From Nannochloropsis oceanica (taxonomy: Eukaryota; Sar; Eustigmatophyceae; Eustigmatales; Monodopsidaceae): a stretch of DNA of 64,000 nt. The position numbers and the translations under genes are program-made. Numbering within the stretch: position 1 is the stretch's first letter; each line of letters starts with the position of its first letter. Where the stretch lies: the NCBI GenBank assembly GCA_004519485.1, contig CP038106.1, positions 1,561,501 to 1,625,500 on the forward strand, in the 5' to 3' direction. Positions 44,501-54,001 of the stretch are shown one piece after another. The notes below the pieces were generated by a model that saw only the letters and a list, made by a program, of their open reading frames with translations, made no database searches and was not told where the DNA came from.

Positions 44501-45256
44501 GAGTGTGAGGAAAGGGTTAGAGCCGAAAGGCACAGATCACCTCCACACCTTATATATTTCCCCTTCCTTCCTACCCTAAGAACGCCGCTGCTTTGGAGTA
44601 ACTATTGCCGAAACCATCCAGTAGCAGCTCAGTCCAGGTGGCCACGAGGATGGAGAGGGAGAGGTGGTAGAAGAAGGCAATCATTCGCATCATTACCTGG
44701 GCGAGAAGAGGGAAAGGGACAGAGGGATAGAGAGATAGAGGGAAGAAAATTAAGGTTGTCTTTCGGTTCCTAGCTCACATCACACAAATACTTTTGGGTC
44801 GCTGCGCTCCTCCACCCTCCCACATCTTCCTTTCCCTCGCCACTCCGTCCCCGGCCTCCCACCCAGATCATTTCTAGACAAACAAACCTTGGAGCGTTTG
44901 ATTTGTGCGGGATTCAAATGCGGAGGCCCGAAACGTCGTACCGCGCGTCTCTTCCTCCTTCTCTTTTTCCTCTTCTTCGGGGCCGACGTCGTGTCGGCTG
45001 GCGCATTTGTCAGTTCCATTCCAACCAATGTCGCCATTCCACCCTCCGCCTTAATTATATCCTCTTCTTGCTCCCCTTCTCCCTCCCCCTCCTCCTCGCC
45101 CATCTCCTCCTCGCCCATCTCCTCCTTGCCCTCGTAGCTAAGGTTGTGCATTTTGCTGAATGTACTGCTTTCCTTGCTCTCTTCCAAGCCAAGGGAGTCT
45201 TGCGCTTCAGAAGAATAGACCGCAGACTCCGTCGCAGGTAGATCGAGCTCACTCAT
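41507..45256 (-). CDS. Major facilitator superfamily transporter (13 exons)
   Basis: Thirteen minus-strand exons keep phase and give 560 residues: 45256..44888, 44696..44575, 44438..44294, 44037..43896, 43692..43628, 43503..43448, 43316..43227, 42986..42885, 42599..42502, 42352..42261, 42127..42046, 41924..41815, 41716..41507. The cytosolic N-terminus is acidic, then basic (KKRKKRRRKRRAVRRF). The MFS signature between helices 2 and 3 is LGNLSDCLGRRPIL. Later helices include LIYPLYVSIFFLVVSVAIG and CVLIGLFMHGLSMAVMG. The closest known families are drug-proton antiporter and HIAT1/MFSD14-like proteins; the substrate is unknown. Nearly every intron is TCCC repeat in the transcript sense, and intron 8 holds two partial copies of exon 9. 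An upstream in-frame start is possible, since the frame is open to 45436. Confidence 0.88.
42556..42830 (-). repeat. Three tandem copies of an acceptor plus 5' part of MFS exon 9
   Basis: A segment of about 50 bases starting TGAGAGCCAGGAGGGATA on the plus strand recurs at 42556, 42661 and 42769, with periods of 105 and 108 bases, separated by GGGA arrays. Only the 42556 copy continues into the full exon 9. The others keep the CTAG acceptor and the codons for SYVSVGLY or SYVFVGLY, then run straight into repeat. Confidence 0.9.
42604..42660 (+). repeat. GGGA array in MFS intron 8
   Basis: About 14 perfect GGGA units between the true exon 9 and its first partial copy. Confidence 0.9.
43319..43373 (+). 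repeat. GGGA array in MFS intron 6
   Basis: About 13 perfect GGGA units directly next to the acceptor of exon 7 (TCCC in the transcript, serving as the polypyrimidine tract). Confidence 0.9.
43815..43890 (+). repeat. GGAA/GGGA array in MFS intron 4
   Basis: GGAA units pass into GGGA and GGGC variants; the array ends at the exon 4 donor. Confidence 0.85.
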
Positions 45257-47517
45257 TGTCCTTGGCGTGCCTTTCGAGTGCTGACCCAAGCTCCTGTTTT
45301 TCAGTACGAGTTCTTGGTGGGTCAGACAGGGGTAGAGCAATGGCAGTGTAAGCGCTCGATTTAAGCTCTGATCTACGCGCCCAATTTTTGTGTGTGAATT
45401 ATTTGCCGCGCGTAGTGCTATCGCCTGGGTTAACAAGAGAGAATGCGTGCAATTGTGTGAATGCTGTGTCTGTGCGGGTCGCGAGATCTATGTGTGGTGG
45501 AGCCGTGCAAACAAATGTTTGAGCTACGAAAGTGGGGCTTGGGGGGTGCTCGGCTCCCCCCCTGAAATATTTGACGGCGATGTATCGAGGAATGCAAAGA
45601 CAAAATGTCTTTTACATGTCATAGTAAAGCGTATACATATGTGGGAGAGGCATGGTGTACTGCCCAACTAGGTGAGAAATATGTTTAAGAGTGAGCATAA
45701 GGATGGGGGCTGGGAAGCTCGATGGGCTGCCATCTTTCAGGCCGGGAAAATGCCTTGAAGCCACGCCTGCGTGGGATCTCATGACAAAAATTGTCTGATT
45801 ATATATAGGATGCTCTGGTTAAGACAAGCCGCCGCCCCAAGAAAAGAATAGTCATATGGCAGATACAATACATGAAAGGCACACGATTTTAGGTGCCTCC
45901 CCACAAAGCCAGCATCCATATAAGAGGTAAGGTTTGGCTTATGTAAAGAAAATGCCAGCGCGCAAATAATGCCGCTATGAAAAACGTAATTCATAAATTT
46001 AATTGCCCTTTTTTTTCGACAATTGCTTTATTTTCAGCTCTCTCTCAACGTGTACGTCTCTACACTGTCAAGCCCCGCCATCTCCGTTTCTATTCGAACC
46101 ATCGTGTTGCCACCTCTGTCGATATCCTTTCCTCTTTACTAACGCCGCACGTCTCCTCTGCAATAAATTCGCCCCAATTCCGCAAGAGTTACCCGATTGA
46201 GTTTCCCAACAAAGGTATTGCTGCGCTTGCCGCCCGATGCTCGCCCCCGCTTTTTACCCTGTGCTGTGTGGGTTCAAGTAACCATACATATTATTTCACT
46301 TTTTAAACACACTGTGTCCTGCACTCATGCACACTCGCACGCACTTAAGCATACGCGTGCGCATGCACACGCACACAGGGGGAGAAAAAGCAGAAAAACA
46401 CCGGTTTTCTCTCGAGCACAAGAATCAGCAACGGCGGAAGTTAAATGTCAACACGGATAAGAGCCTAATTAGGGCTGATTTATCCAAAGTCAGCAATCTC
46501 ATGTAGAAGGTTAATTCAATCATCAATTTCAAGTGTTCGAGAACCCTAACCCTAACATGACAGGGGGTGCATAGACACTTACAAGGCATCCATCTTCCAT
46601 TTTCCAACTCCTTCCCTTAAAAACGGCAAAGACGTGTGAATATGTGCCTGCACTCGGCGTCCTCGCTTTTAGTCAGTGTCACATTTGAAATTAAACAACG
46701 TACCGTCTCTATGGTGCCGGATAGATGCGTGTTGGTAGGGGTGAGGAAACGCTGCCGTGGCACCCAGAAGACGTGTCTGCATCAAGAGTCTATGAGGGAC
46801 CGGCGGAAATGGGGTGTGACGCCGCCTGGTCGCGATCATGTTCATAAATTTGCTTCGCTTGCTTGTACGTGCATCCAATCATGGCAGCAGATGGTGGTAC
46901 CAGGTGTGTCGCAGAACGCCCAAGAGATAACAAGCAGCTCGTCCCCCTCAGTCGCATGCTCTATCATCACTTCTCCGTCGCAGCAATGAACAAGCAACTC
47001 TTCTTCGCCTGAAAAAGTTAAAAGAAATAGAGACGTGGTGTGCACAATATGGTCCTTTACATTTCTAAGTGTGTGAGTGGTGGAGGCCCGAGGGGAGGCG
47101 CGATATGTCCATCCGCTTGTTGTCCTGCCTCTGATCCCACCGCGCCCCACCCACAACAGACGCTGCTGTCCCAAGGCTCTTGATGCTGTACGTTGAGGCA
47201 TTGTAGGAGGAGCCGTAAAGATGATCCGGCTAGTGGCCACGCAAAAGTTGACGGGGTGCACGAGAGCTGTCTACCCTCCATATCTCGTTTGTTCCCCACC
47301 GTCCCGACGCCATGCGGCTCATCGTCGTCATTGTAATAGACACCGCGGTCGTCGTTGTGCTTTGCTTGTTGCCTTGAGGTTGTCATCTTGTGTCTTGTGG
47401 GTAAACGCCAAGATATGTTGGCCACTCCTCGCGCTCGCCGCTGCGCAGTCCCGTTGCACCCGCGGTTGCGCGTTCTATACATCTCCGAGCTTCTGCAGTG
47501 CTTATCTCTACAACAAA
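45257..47517. other. Long divergent intergenic region
   Basis: About 2.3 kb between the MFS transporter and the SUKH-domain gene, with AT content above that of the genes. It holds a CACG/CACA-rich run at about 46310-46380 and a short telomere-like AACCCTAACCCTAAC at 46542-46556. The downstream frame is open from 47221, but the residues before 47518 look non-coding. No further gene can be supported. Confidence 0.5.
46542..46556 (+). repeat. Short interstitial telomere-like repeat
   Basis: AACCCTAACCCTAAC is two and a half units of the TTAGGG-type telomere repeat. It may be chance. Confidence 0.5.
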
Positions 47518-48537
47518 ATGCAACCCTCGCACCAAACCCAATACAAAGACAAGACAGACTCCCATCATCCCATGACGCGCCATTTACACGTCCAGCTTTG
47601 CGGAAAGCGGCAGCAAACCACCTTTGTCTCAACTTCATTCCTTTCCAGTGCATCAGGCCTCCACCTTCTTCCCCCCCTCCGCCTCAGTGATGCTACGCCC
47701 ACCGTAGCGCTATCAGCAGCCTCCAGTCCCTTTCTCCATGCCCTGGCCACAACGCCCTTCTGGATGGACGTTACCCTCTCGTATCTCCTGCTAGAAGACT
47801 GGCTCCTCCTGGAATCTCTCTCTCACTCCTTGGGACCTCACATTGCAAGTGCCGATGCCTGGCGAGACATCGACCTCGGCCCGGCCTTCCTCTCCTCCCT
47901 CCCTCCCGATCTGTCCACCCCTCAAGTCATTCAAAGAATCCGCAGGGAGATAATCGACCGCCAAAAGTCCCTTCGACGTATGCGGAAGGCGTGGGCAGGC
48001 TTGAAGAAGTTTGCTGACCGGGACGTGGCCTGGACGTTCAATCCCGGTCTCGAGGAAGATATGGTGCGACGCTTGGAAGACAAAATGGGGTGCGTCCTCC
48101 CTCCAGATTTGCGGGCCTCATTTTTGATCCATGACGGGCAGGGTTTTCTGTCCAACTCCGGAATCATTGTAGGAGGAGGGAGGTTATTGAGTCTGTCGGA
48201 GGTAGTAGCGGAGGCTTGTCGACAGGACAGGGAAGAATGGAAGGGTAGAGAAGGAGAAGAGAATAGGTCGAATGCAAAAGTGCTGGCACCACCTGCATTG
48301 AGATTTGGGGAGGAAGGCGTGGAGGGAAGCAGGGCAAGAATGGTTCCAGTGTCGGAGGGCGCGAGAGGGCGCTCCCTCTGTGTAGCTTTGCCGAGGCGAC
48401 GCCGACGGGCTGGCGAAGAGACAGAGAAAGGAAATTTAGGAGAAGAGGATGATGTGGGGTGTGTGTATATCGTTACGGCGTTGTCGTGTCAGAAAATGGC
48501 ACGAAGTTGGGGAGAGTACATGGGATGTTTGAGGTAG
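47518..48537 (+). CDS. SUKH (SMI1/KNR4)-domain protein, possible F-box type
   Basis: A single exon of 339 residues from the ATG at 47518 (later in-frame ATGs are possible). Residues 180-245 or so match the SMI1/KNR4 fold: GLEEDMVRRLEDKMGCVLPP, DLRASFLIHDGQGF and GGGRLLSLSEVV follow the family order of helix, LP-x-D, hDGQ and strand. Before it, MDVTLSYLLLEDWLLLESLS...WRDI is helical and could be a diverged F-box. Plant SKIP16 and animal FBXO3 combine an F-box, this domain and an ApaG domain, but no ApaG domain is visible here. If the F-box reading is right, it would be a substrate adaptor of SCF ubiquitin ligase; that part is inference. An 82-bp minisatellite begins at the stop codon. Confidence 0.7.
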   Translation: MQPSHQTQYKDKTDSHHPMTRHLHVQLCGKRQQTTFVSTSFLSSASGLHLLPPLRLSDATPTVALSAASSPFLHALATTPFWMDVTLSYLLLEDWLLLESLSHSLGPHIASADAWRDIDLGPAFLSSLPPDLSTPQVIQRIRREIIDRQKSLRRMRKAWAGLKKFADRDVAWTFNPGLEEDMVRRLEDKMGCVLPPDLRASFLIHDGQGFLSNSGIIVGGGRLLSLSEVVAEACRQDREEWKGREGEENRSNAKVLAPPALRFGEEGVEGSRARMVPVSEGARGRSLCVALPRRRRRAGEETEKGNLGEEDDVGCVYIVTALSCQKMARSWGEYMGCLR

Positions 48538-48834
48538 CGAGGTGTAGAGCAAAGCAGGGAAGAGGGAAAGATGCGATAAGGAGTAAATATGTGGCGATGT
48601 ATAGAATAATTGTCAATAGTGAGGTATAGAGCAAAACAGAAGAAAGAGGAAGATGCAATAAGGAGTAAGTTAGTGGCGAGGTATAGAATACTGGTTAATA
48701 GCGACATGTAGAGCAAGACAGAAGGAGAAGGACAAGATGCGATATGGAGTGAATTTGAGGCGAGATATAGAGCAAAGGAGGAGGGAAAAAGCGTGCGATA
48801 AGAAATTAATCAGTAGCGAAGTGTAGGCAATGTA
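48536..48834 (+). repeat. Minisatellite with 82-bp unit, about 3.5 diverged copies
   Basis: Units start at 48536, 48618 and 48700, with a partial fourth from about 48757. Each has the order GTATAGAGCAAAAC-like, GATGCGATAAGGAGTAA-like, then GGCGAGGTATAGAAT-like. The first unit overlaps the stop codon of the SUKH gene. Confidence 0.85.
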
Positions 48835-50517
48835 AATTTTGAAGGGGATGTGGTGGCGGGAAGAACTATGGGTCACCCTATTAATACATAAATTTCCTTC
48901 TTATTTTGTCTGGTCCGTATTGTGTTCCTGTCTGTCGGTATTCCGTATGGATCTCCCCGCTGACCTCCTCTTTCATCCTCCTTCCCCTTCTCCTCCTGGC
49001 CCTATGTGGGCCGTCCGGGGATTTTGCCAGGTCAAAAAACCTGTCAAAGTCGCTAGTAAAACTCGGACGAGGAATAAGGGATGAATACACAACAATTTCT
49101 TATTGGAAGGCTCCCCCTCGTATGCAAGTCCTCGAAAACGCAGGTTGCATGCGATAGTTCTAGAGAGATGTTGGAACGGCAAAAAGAACTATTAATACAT
49201 ACGGCGCGCACAGCGCACACAATACACATACATACACATATACATACACATACACATACACACATAAATGAATATACACCTACATAGAATCTATAGTGAA
49301 CACGGTCAGGTCTTTGAATTGATTGTCTCTTGAAGGCCTTGAATTCTCTTTTTAAGATCGTTGAAGGGTGATATTGCTTTTCATATCATTTATCACAATC
49401 AAACGAAGAAGCACATCACGAGGCACGAGGCCCACGCCGTGGTCATGGCACATTTTGGCTCTTAACAGCAATAGCAGCCGTAAAAGTTAAAGCAGCCGCA
49501 GTGACATTCACAGCACTATCAGTCGCAGCGAGATGTTGCAACAGAAACCACAGCAGCAGCAGCACCACCACTTAAGTGCCCAGCAGCAGTAGCAGCAGTA
49601 TCTCAACTACTGCCACCATAACAATTTGATGGGGCGCCGCTGCCGCCGCCGCCGCCGCCGCAGCAGCACCAGCACCGACAGCAGCAATAGACATGCTACC
49701 CGTATCTTTCCAAGAATTGTGACTTGAGTCAATGTAGAGTAGGAATATGGGGATCATGAAGCGGTGACGGATGTCATGAATGTTGGGGTGGCCAAGCACA
49801 TGGGCAACGAAGACCATGGGGGAGAGGAAACAAAGAGGGAAGACTGCGAGGGATAAGAAAAGCTCTGAGAAAGGAAAGCTATGCATGAATTCATCTGTCA
49901 TCCGACATGTTTACGTAGAGCTAAGGGAAACATTCTATTTTAAATTATTATTTTTTAAAAGGTGGAAGAATAACCTCCCCTGGAGCAAGATACCATATAA
50001 CCACTTCACGGTCCAAGCGGCTGCACAAGCTCATTTTTTTTTTCCCTCTGGGAAACTATCCACTCAAGGTTGTCCAAATTTAGCCGGGTAACTCATCATA
50101 ACTCAACCCCACTCAGGTAATGAAGCTTCGGAGTACAGGAGCCATCCACTCTCTATGTCTCCGATTTCTGACCTGCGCCCCTCAATCCTGCTTGCACAGA
50201 CGCGTTAAATAGGGAGCCTGACCAATCGGACAGAAATAATGGATGAGAAGGCATCTGTACATGGTGACATCGGCAAAGGCAATCGAATGTTGCCACTTGT
50301 TTGAGTGCAATGGACTGTTCATGTCCCAAATCTCATCCTTGTTACTGCACCTGACATGCGTCTTGATGGGATAGTTAATCTCTCTTTACCTTCCTTCCTT
50401 TTTTCGTTGTCCTGCCCTACATGCATCAGACAACAATCTTCCATAGCTGGACACCCTTCCAACTCCATAACCTTGGCGTCGCCCTCAAGATTCACCAACC
50501 AACAGTTGTCCACCAAT
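48538..50517. other. Intergenic region with simple repeats
   Basis: About 2 kb. After the 82-bp minisatellite come a CACATA-type microsatellite (about 49218-49268), a CAG/GCC-rich stretch (49465-49690) and AT-richer DNA. Some frames are open and hydrophobic (for instance minus strand 49572-49901) but show no family or splice support. The region should include the promoter of the downstream MFS gene. Confidence 0.5.
49218..49268 (+). repeat. CACATA-type microsatellite
   Basis: A mixed ATACAC / ACATAC run of about 50 bases. Confidence 0.85.
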
Positions 50518-53272
50518 ATGGCCGAGCTTTTGTCAGTTTCTCCTCTCGATGCGGCAGATAACGAAGGCCCTCTTGGCCCCGAAACTATCCGACCTCCCCT
50601 CATACAATCGGCGCGGGCTGAATCCTGTATCATACCCTCCGTCCCTCCCCTCCTATATGCCCGTACATCAGGTGGGGGAAGAGCAAGCAATCCCTCCATC
50701 CCAGGCAACCGTCTTCGCTCCTCCTTTCTCGCCGAGATAGAGGGTCTGAAAAAGCCTACACTTGGCCGGTTTGCCGTTTCCTGGAGCCATAACCACTCCT
50801 CATACCATGACCCCCCGGGTCTCGTGCGGCTGCCCACGACTCGGGAATTGTACCCTGAGGGCGTCAAGGCAAGCAAAGAGGCCCGCGCCCTTTGCGTGCC
50901 GGGAACGCCTGGGCACATGTTTGTCCTTAGTTGTGCGTGCTTTGTGGTGGTGGGGAGCGTCGCAGCGAAGGTGGTGCTGATGGCGGTTTCTGTTGAAGTA
51001 AGTCTTGGTCGGGAGGGTGTCAGGAAGGAGAGAGGAAGCTCTGAGGAATGTGGGAGGGAAGATATACAGGGGGCTTAAAGGAGGGTGCATGGCTTCACGT
51101 ACTGGGGGATTAAATGGAAGCATACCGCTGCCATAGAGAAGGCAGTGGTAAAAGCAAATGATTTGGCATAAAGAACGCGAGACGGGAGTCACAAAACTCT
51201 CACACCCTACCTCCCTCCATTCTTTTCACCATCTCTTCCTTCCTCTCTTCCTTCTTCCCACCACCGGAAGCTCATGGCCGACATGGGCATGTCCCTCCAG
51301 ATGTACGGTGTTGTAGGAGGTCTGCCATCGCTCACCTCCATCTTTGCCTGTCCTCTCGGAGGAGGCGTAGTGGATGCTATTGGGTCCGACAGGGGCTGCC
51401 TCCTCTTTGCCGCCGTGGTGTTGTTAGGGAGCGCGTGTGGGGCAGTTGGAGTCTCCATTCGGTACGGTTCCATCTTTCCCCACAATTCACGCGTCGATGG
51501 GTAAACATCAGAAGAAAGCGAAAGGTCAACCGCTCTCCTTTCCTCCCTTCCTCCCTCCCTCCCGCCCTTGCCAGCTCTCTCCCCCTCCTCATGGCAGGTC
51601 AACTTGTGCTCGGACTGGGCGAAAAACCTCTTGGCTCCGGCCAGCTCGTCTTTATCCGCCTTGCGGCCGACCCCGCCAACCTGGCATTTTATTTTTCAGT
51701 CGCCTCGTCCGTCTACCGCACCGCGTCGTTTGGCAGTTTTGTGCTTGCTCCCCTTGTGGCTGCGGCGTCTCCGATCGGGTACCGTGCGAGCGTTTACATG
51801 GCCACCGGTCTGTGCTTCCTCTCTTTGTTGTCTTCACTGCCAATGCTGGGGAAACTGCGACATTTGGACGCGTATTTGAGGCCGGCGGCGGTGGTGGGGG
51901 AGGAACTGGGAGAGGAAATGTATTTGATGGAGAGGGGGAAAGAGGGGGGGAAAGAGATGAGGAGGAAGAGGAAGGACAAGGCAGAGGAGGAGGAGGAGGA
52001 GGGGGGGAGTGAGGGGGGGGGAAAGGACGAGGTGGTGGAAAAGAGGGTGGACGAAGTAGAGGAGGAGGTTGAGGTTGGAAAGGGAGGAATGGCAGAGAGG
52101 AAGTGGGAGGGATGGAAAAGCTATCTGAGGGGCTTGAGAGACCCCGGGTTCCTCTTGTTGCTGGTGAGAGGAGCGGAAGGAGGGAAGGAGGATGGGATAC
52201 GGATTGCCTTGTCCAGTAGACTCATTATTCTCTCTCTCTCTCTCTCTCTCTCTTCCCTCCTCCGCAGGTGGCCATTAGCGCCATGTATGTGGCGCTCACG
52301 GGCCTACAGACCTTCAGTGTGGATTTTTTGCAGACGGACCTTGGCCTTTCCGCTCGGCGTGCTTCCTTCTCTGCGTCCATATTCGACGTGGCGGGTATCT
52401 TTTTGGGCCCACCGTTGGGAAAATGGGTGGATCGGGAGCTGGGAAAGGGAGGGAGGGCGGGAAGGAGGAAGGGGAGTTGGCTGTGGCCTCCGGGGTCGAC
52501 GCAAATCTGGGGCATAGCAATGACGGCCGTGGGGTTGCTCCTGCCGATCGTGATGCTGCAGAGGTGAGGGGGAGGGAAGAGAAGGAAGGGAGGAAGGAAA
52601 AGAGGGAGGCTTACGGACTCACGTGCATGGCTCCCCTTGTGCCTACCCTTGCATCACACCTTCCCTTCCTCTCAGCTGGCTCGGTGGCTTCATCCTCGTC
52701 TCTTTGGGATTCGCGATGGCGACTGCAGCCATGTGGCCCATTATGCCCCTCTTCGTACCCTTGGAGAGTCTTGGACTAGCCTTGGGCGTCACGACATCCT
52801 TGTTGGAAGCAGGTAGAGAGGGAGGAAGGGGAGGAAGGGGGGGAGAGAGGGAGGGAGTAAAAGAAAAAGAACTGGAAAGGCCGATCGAATGGGTATCCCG
52901 ACAGAAGGATATCTTGCACAGCGTGAAGGAGGAACGACAGGAGGGCGGGGGGAAAGGAGGCGAGACGAAGAATAAAGGACCTTCTTGTTACCGAATATTG
53001 GTACCACCAAGATCATAATTCAAATCATAATCATCATTAAAATCATAACCATAATCGTAATCGCAATCAAAATTATCATCATTACCACAGGCATCCTTGG
53101 CACAAATATTCTGATAGGACAGCTCGTCGGTGATGGCGACGGCTACCAGAAAGCTGGCCTCCCCCTCCTCCTCGCCATAGTCCTCCTGGCGCTCGGATCT
53201 ACCCTGCTCATGATTCCACGTCTGAATGTCGTGCTTAAGGCCGAGGGGTCGCCGGAGGAAATCGGGAAGTGA
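50518..53272 (+). CDS. Major facilitator superfamily transporter (6 exons)
   Basis: Six exons (50518..50997, 51271..51461, 51575..52163, 52268..52563, 52676..52812, 53091..53272) join in phase to 624 residues. The soluble N-terminus of about 130 residues is followed by the first helix (MFVLSCACFVVVGSVAAKVV), then VVGGLPSLTSIFACPLGGGV-VDAIGSDRG in the place of the helix 2-3 signature, and LVLGLGEKPLGSGQLVFIRL. A long charged Glu/Lys-rich central loop separates the two helix bundles. Later helices include AMYVALTGLQTFSVDFLQ and GGFILVSLGFAMATAAMWPI. The overall shape recalls MFSD1-like lysosomal transporters, but substrate and location are not readable. It is unrelated in exon layout to the 41.5-45.3 kb MFS gene. 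Intron 5 ends in an unusually AT-rich tract. Confidence 0.83.
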
Positions 53273-54001
53273 GGGAGGGGAAGAGACAATGAAGGAGGGA
53301 ATGGAGGGAAGAAATGGATCAAAAATGAACATGAAAGGAATCCTGCTTCTCATGGCATAATAGATATATTAGTTTGTTAATAACGAGTGTATTAAACAGA
53401 CTAGAGCTGAAACGGAAGGTATACCAAGAAAGAAATTCGTTGATTCGAAGGGCCCAGGGCATATGCTGAAATGTTCGATTTCTCTCTCTCGTATGTTTCT
53501 TCTTCGCGTGACGTAGCATGTCTGTGTCATTGTATGTCTCTATGTATGTCTTATCTGTCCCTCTGTGTGGGTATTGGGCGTTCCTCTGATCCTGTCACGG
53601 TGGTGGTGGCGTTTCAGACCCCTGATTGATCAGGCCCACTTTTCCGGTCTTTCTTGTCTATCTGCGTGCTGCATGCACACCTACACGAAACATCCTTTTT
53701 CCTTCTTCCCCTCTAATGTCGTCTACACCTTCCACTGCGACACGTATATCGACGCCTAGTCTTCCTTCCCCTCTTCTTATCCACATACACCAGACATTTA
53801 CTTGCTCGATATTGACTTTTTCTTTAAAGTTGGCTCTCCTATCTTCCCTGCCACATTCTCATACGCTACCCCTCCCTTTTCATGTGATATTGAATTCATT
53901 TTTTTTATTTCACCCCCCGCTTGCATCATTCCAACGACACTTCCCTTTCTTTCCCGCATCCTCTACGCCTTCTGCGTGGATACCGTCGTCACCCTTTCCT
54001 T
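53273..54001. other. Convergent 3' spacer
   Basis: About 730 bases between converging stop codons, with pyrimidine-rich plus-strand sequence after 53680. No gene is seen. Confidence 0.45.

Noticed and set aside
46842-47653. Minus-strand frames upstream of the SUKH gene
   Set aside because: Arg/Cys/Trp-rich composition typical of antisense reading; no recognisable domain.
49572-49901. Minus-strand hydrophobic frame of about 110 residues
   Set aside because: Part of it is poly-Ala/Leu from CAG/GCC repeats; no family, no clear start context, no splice partner.
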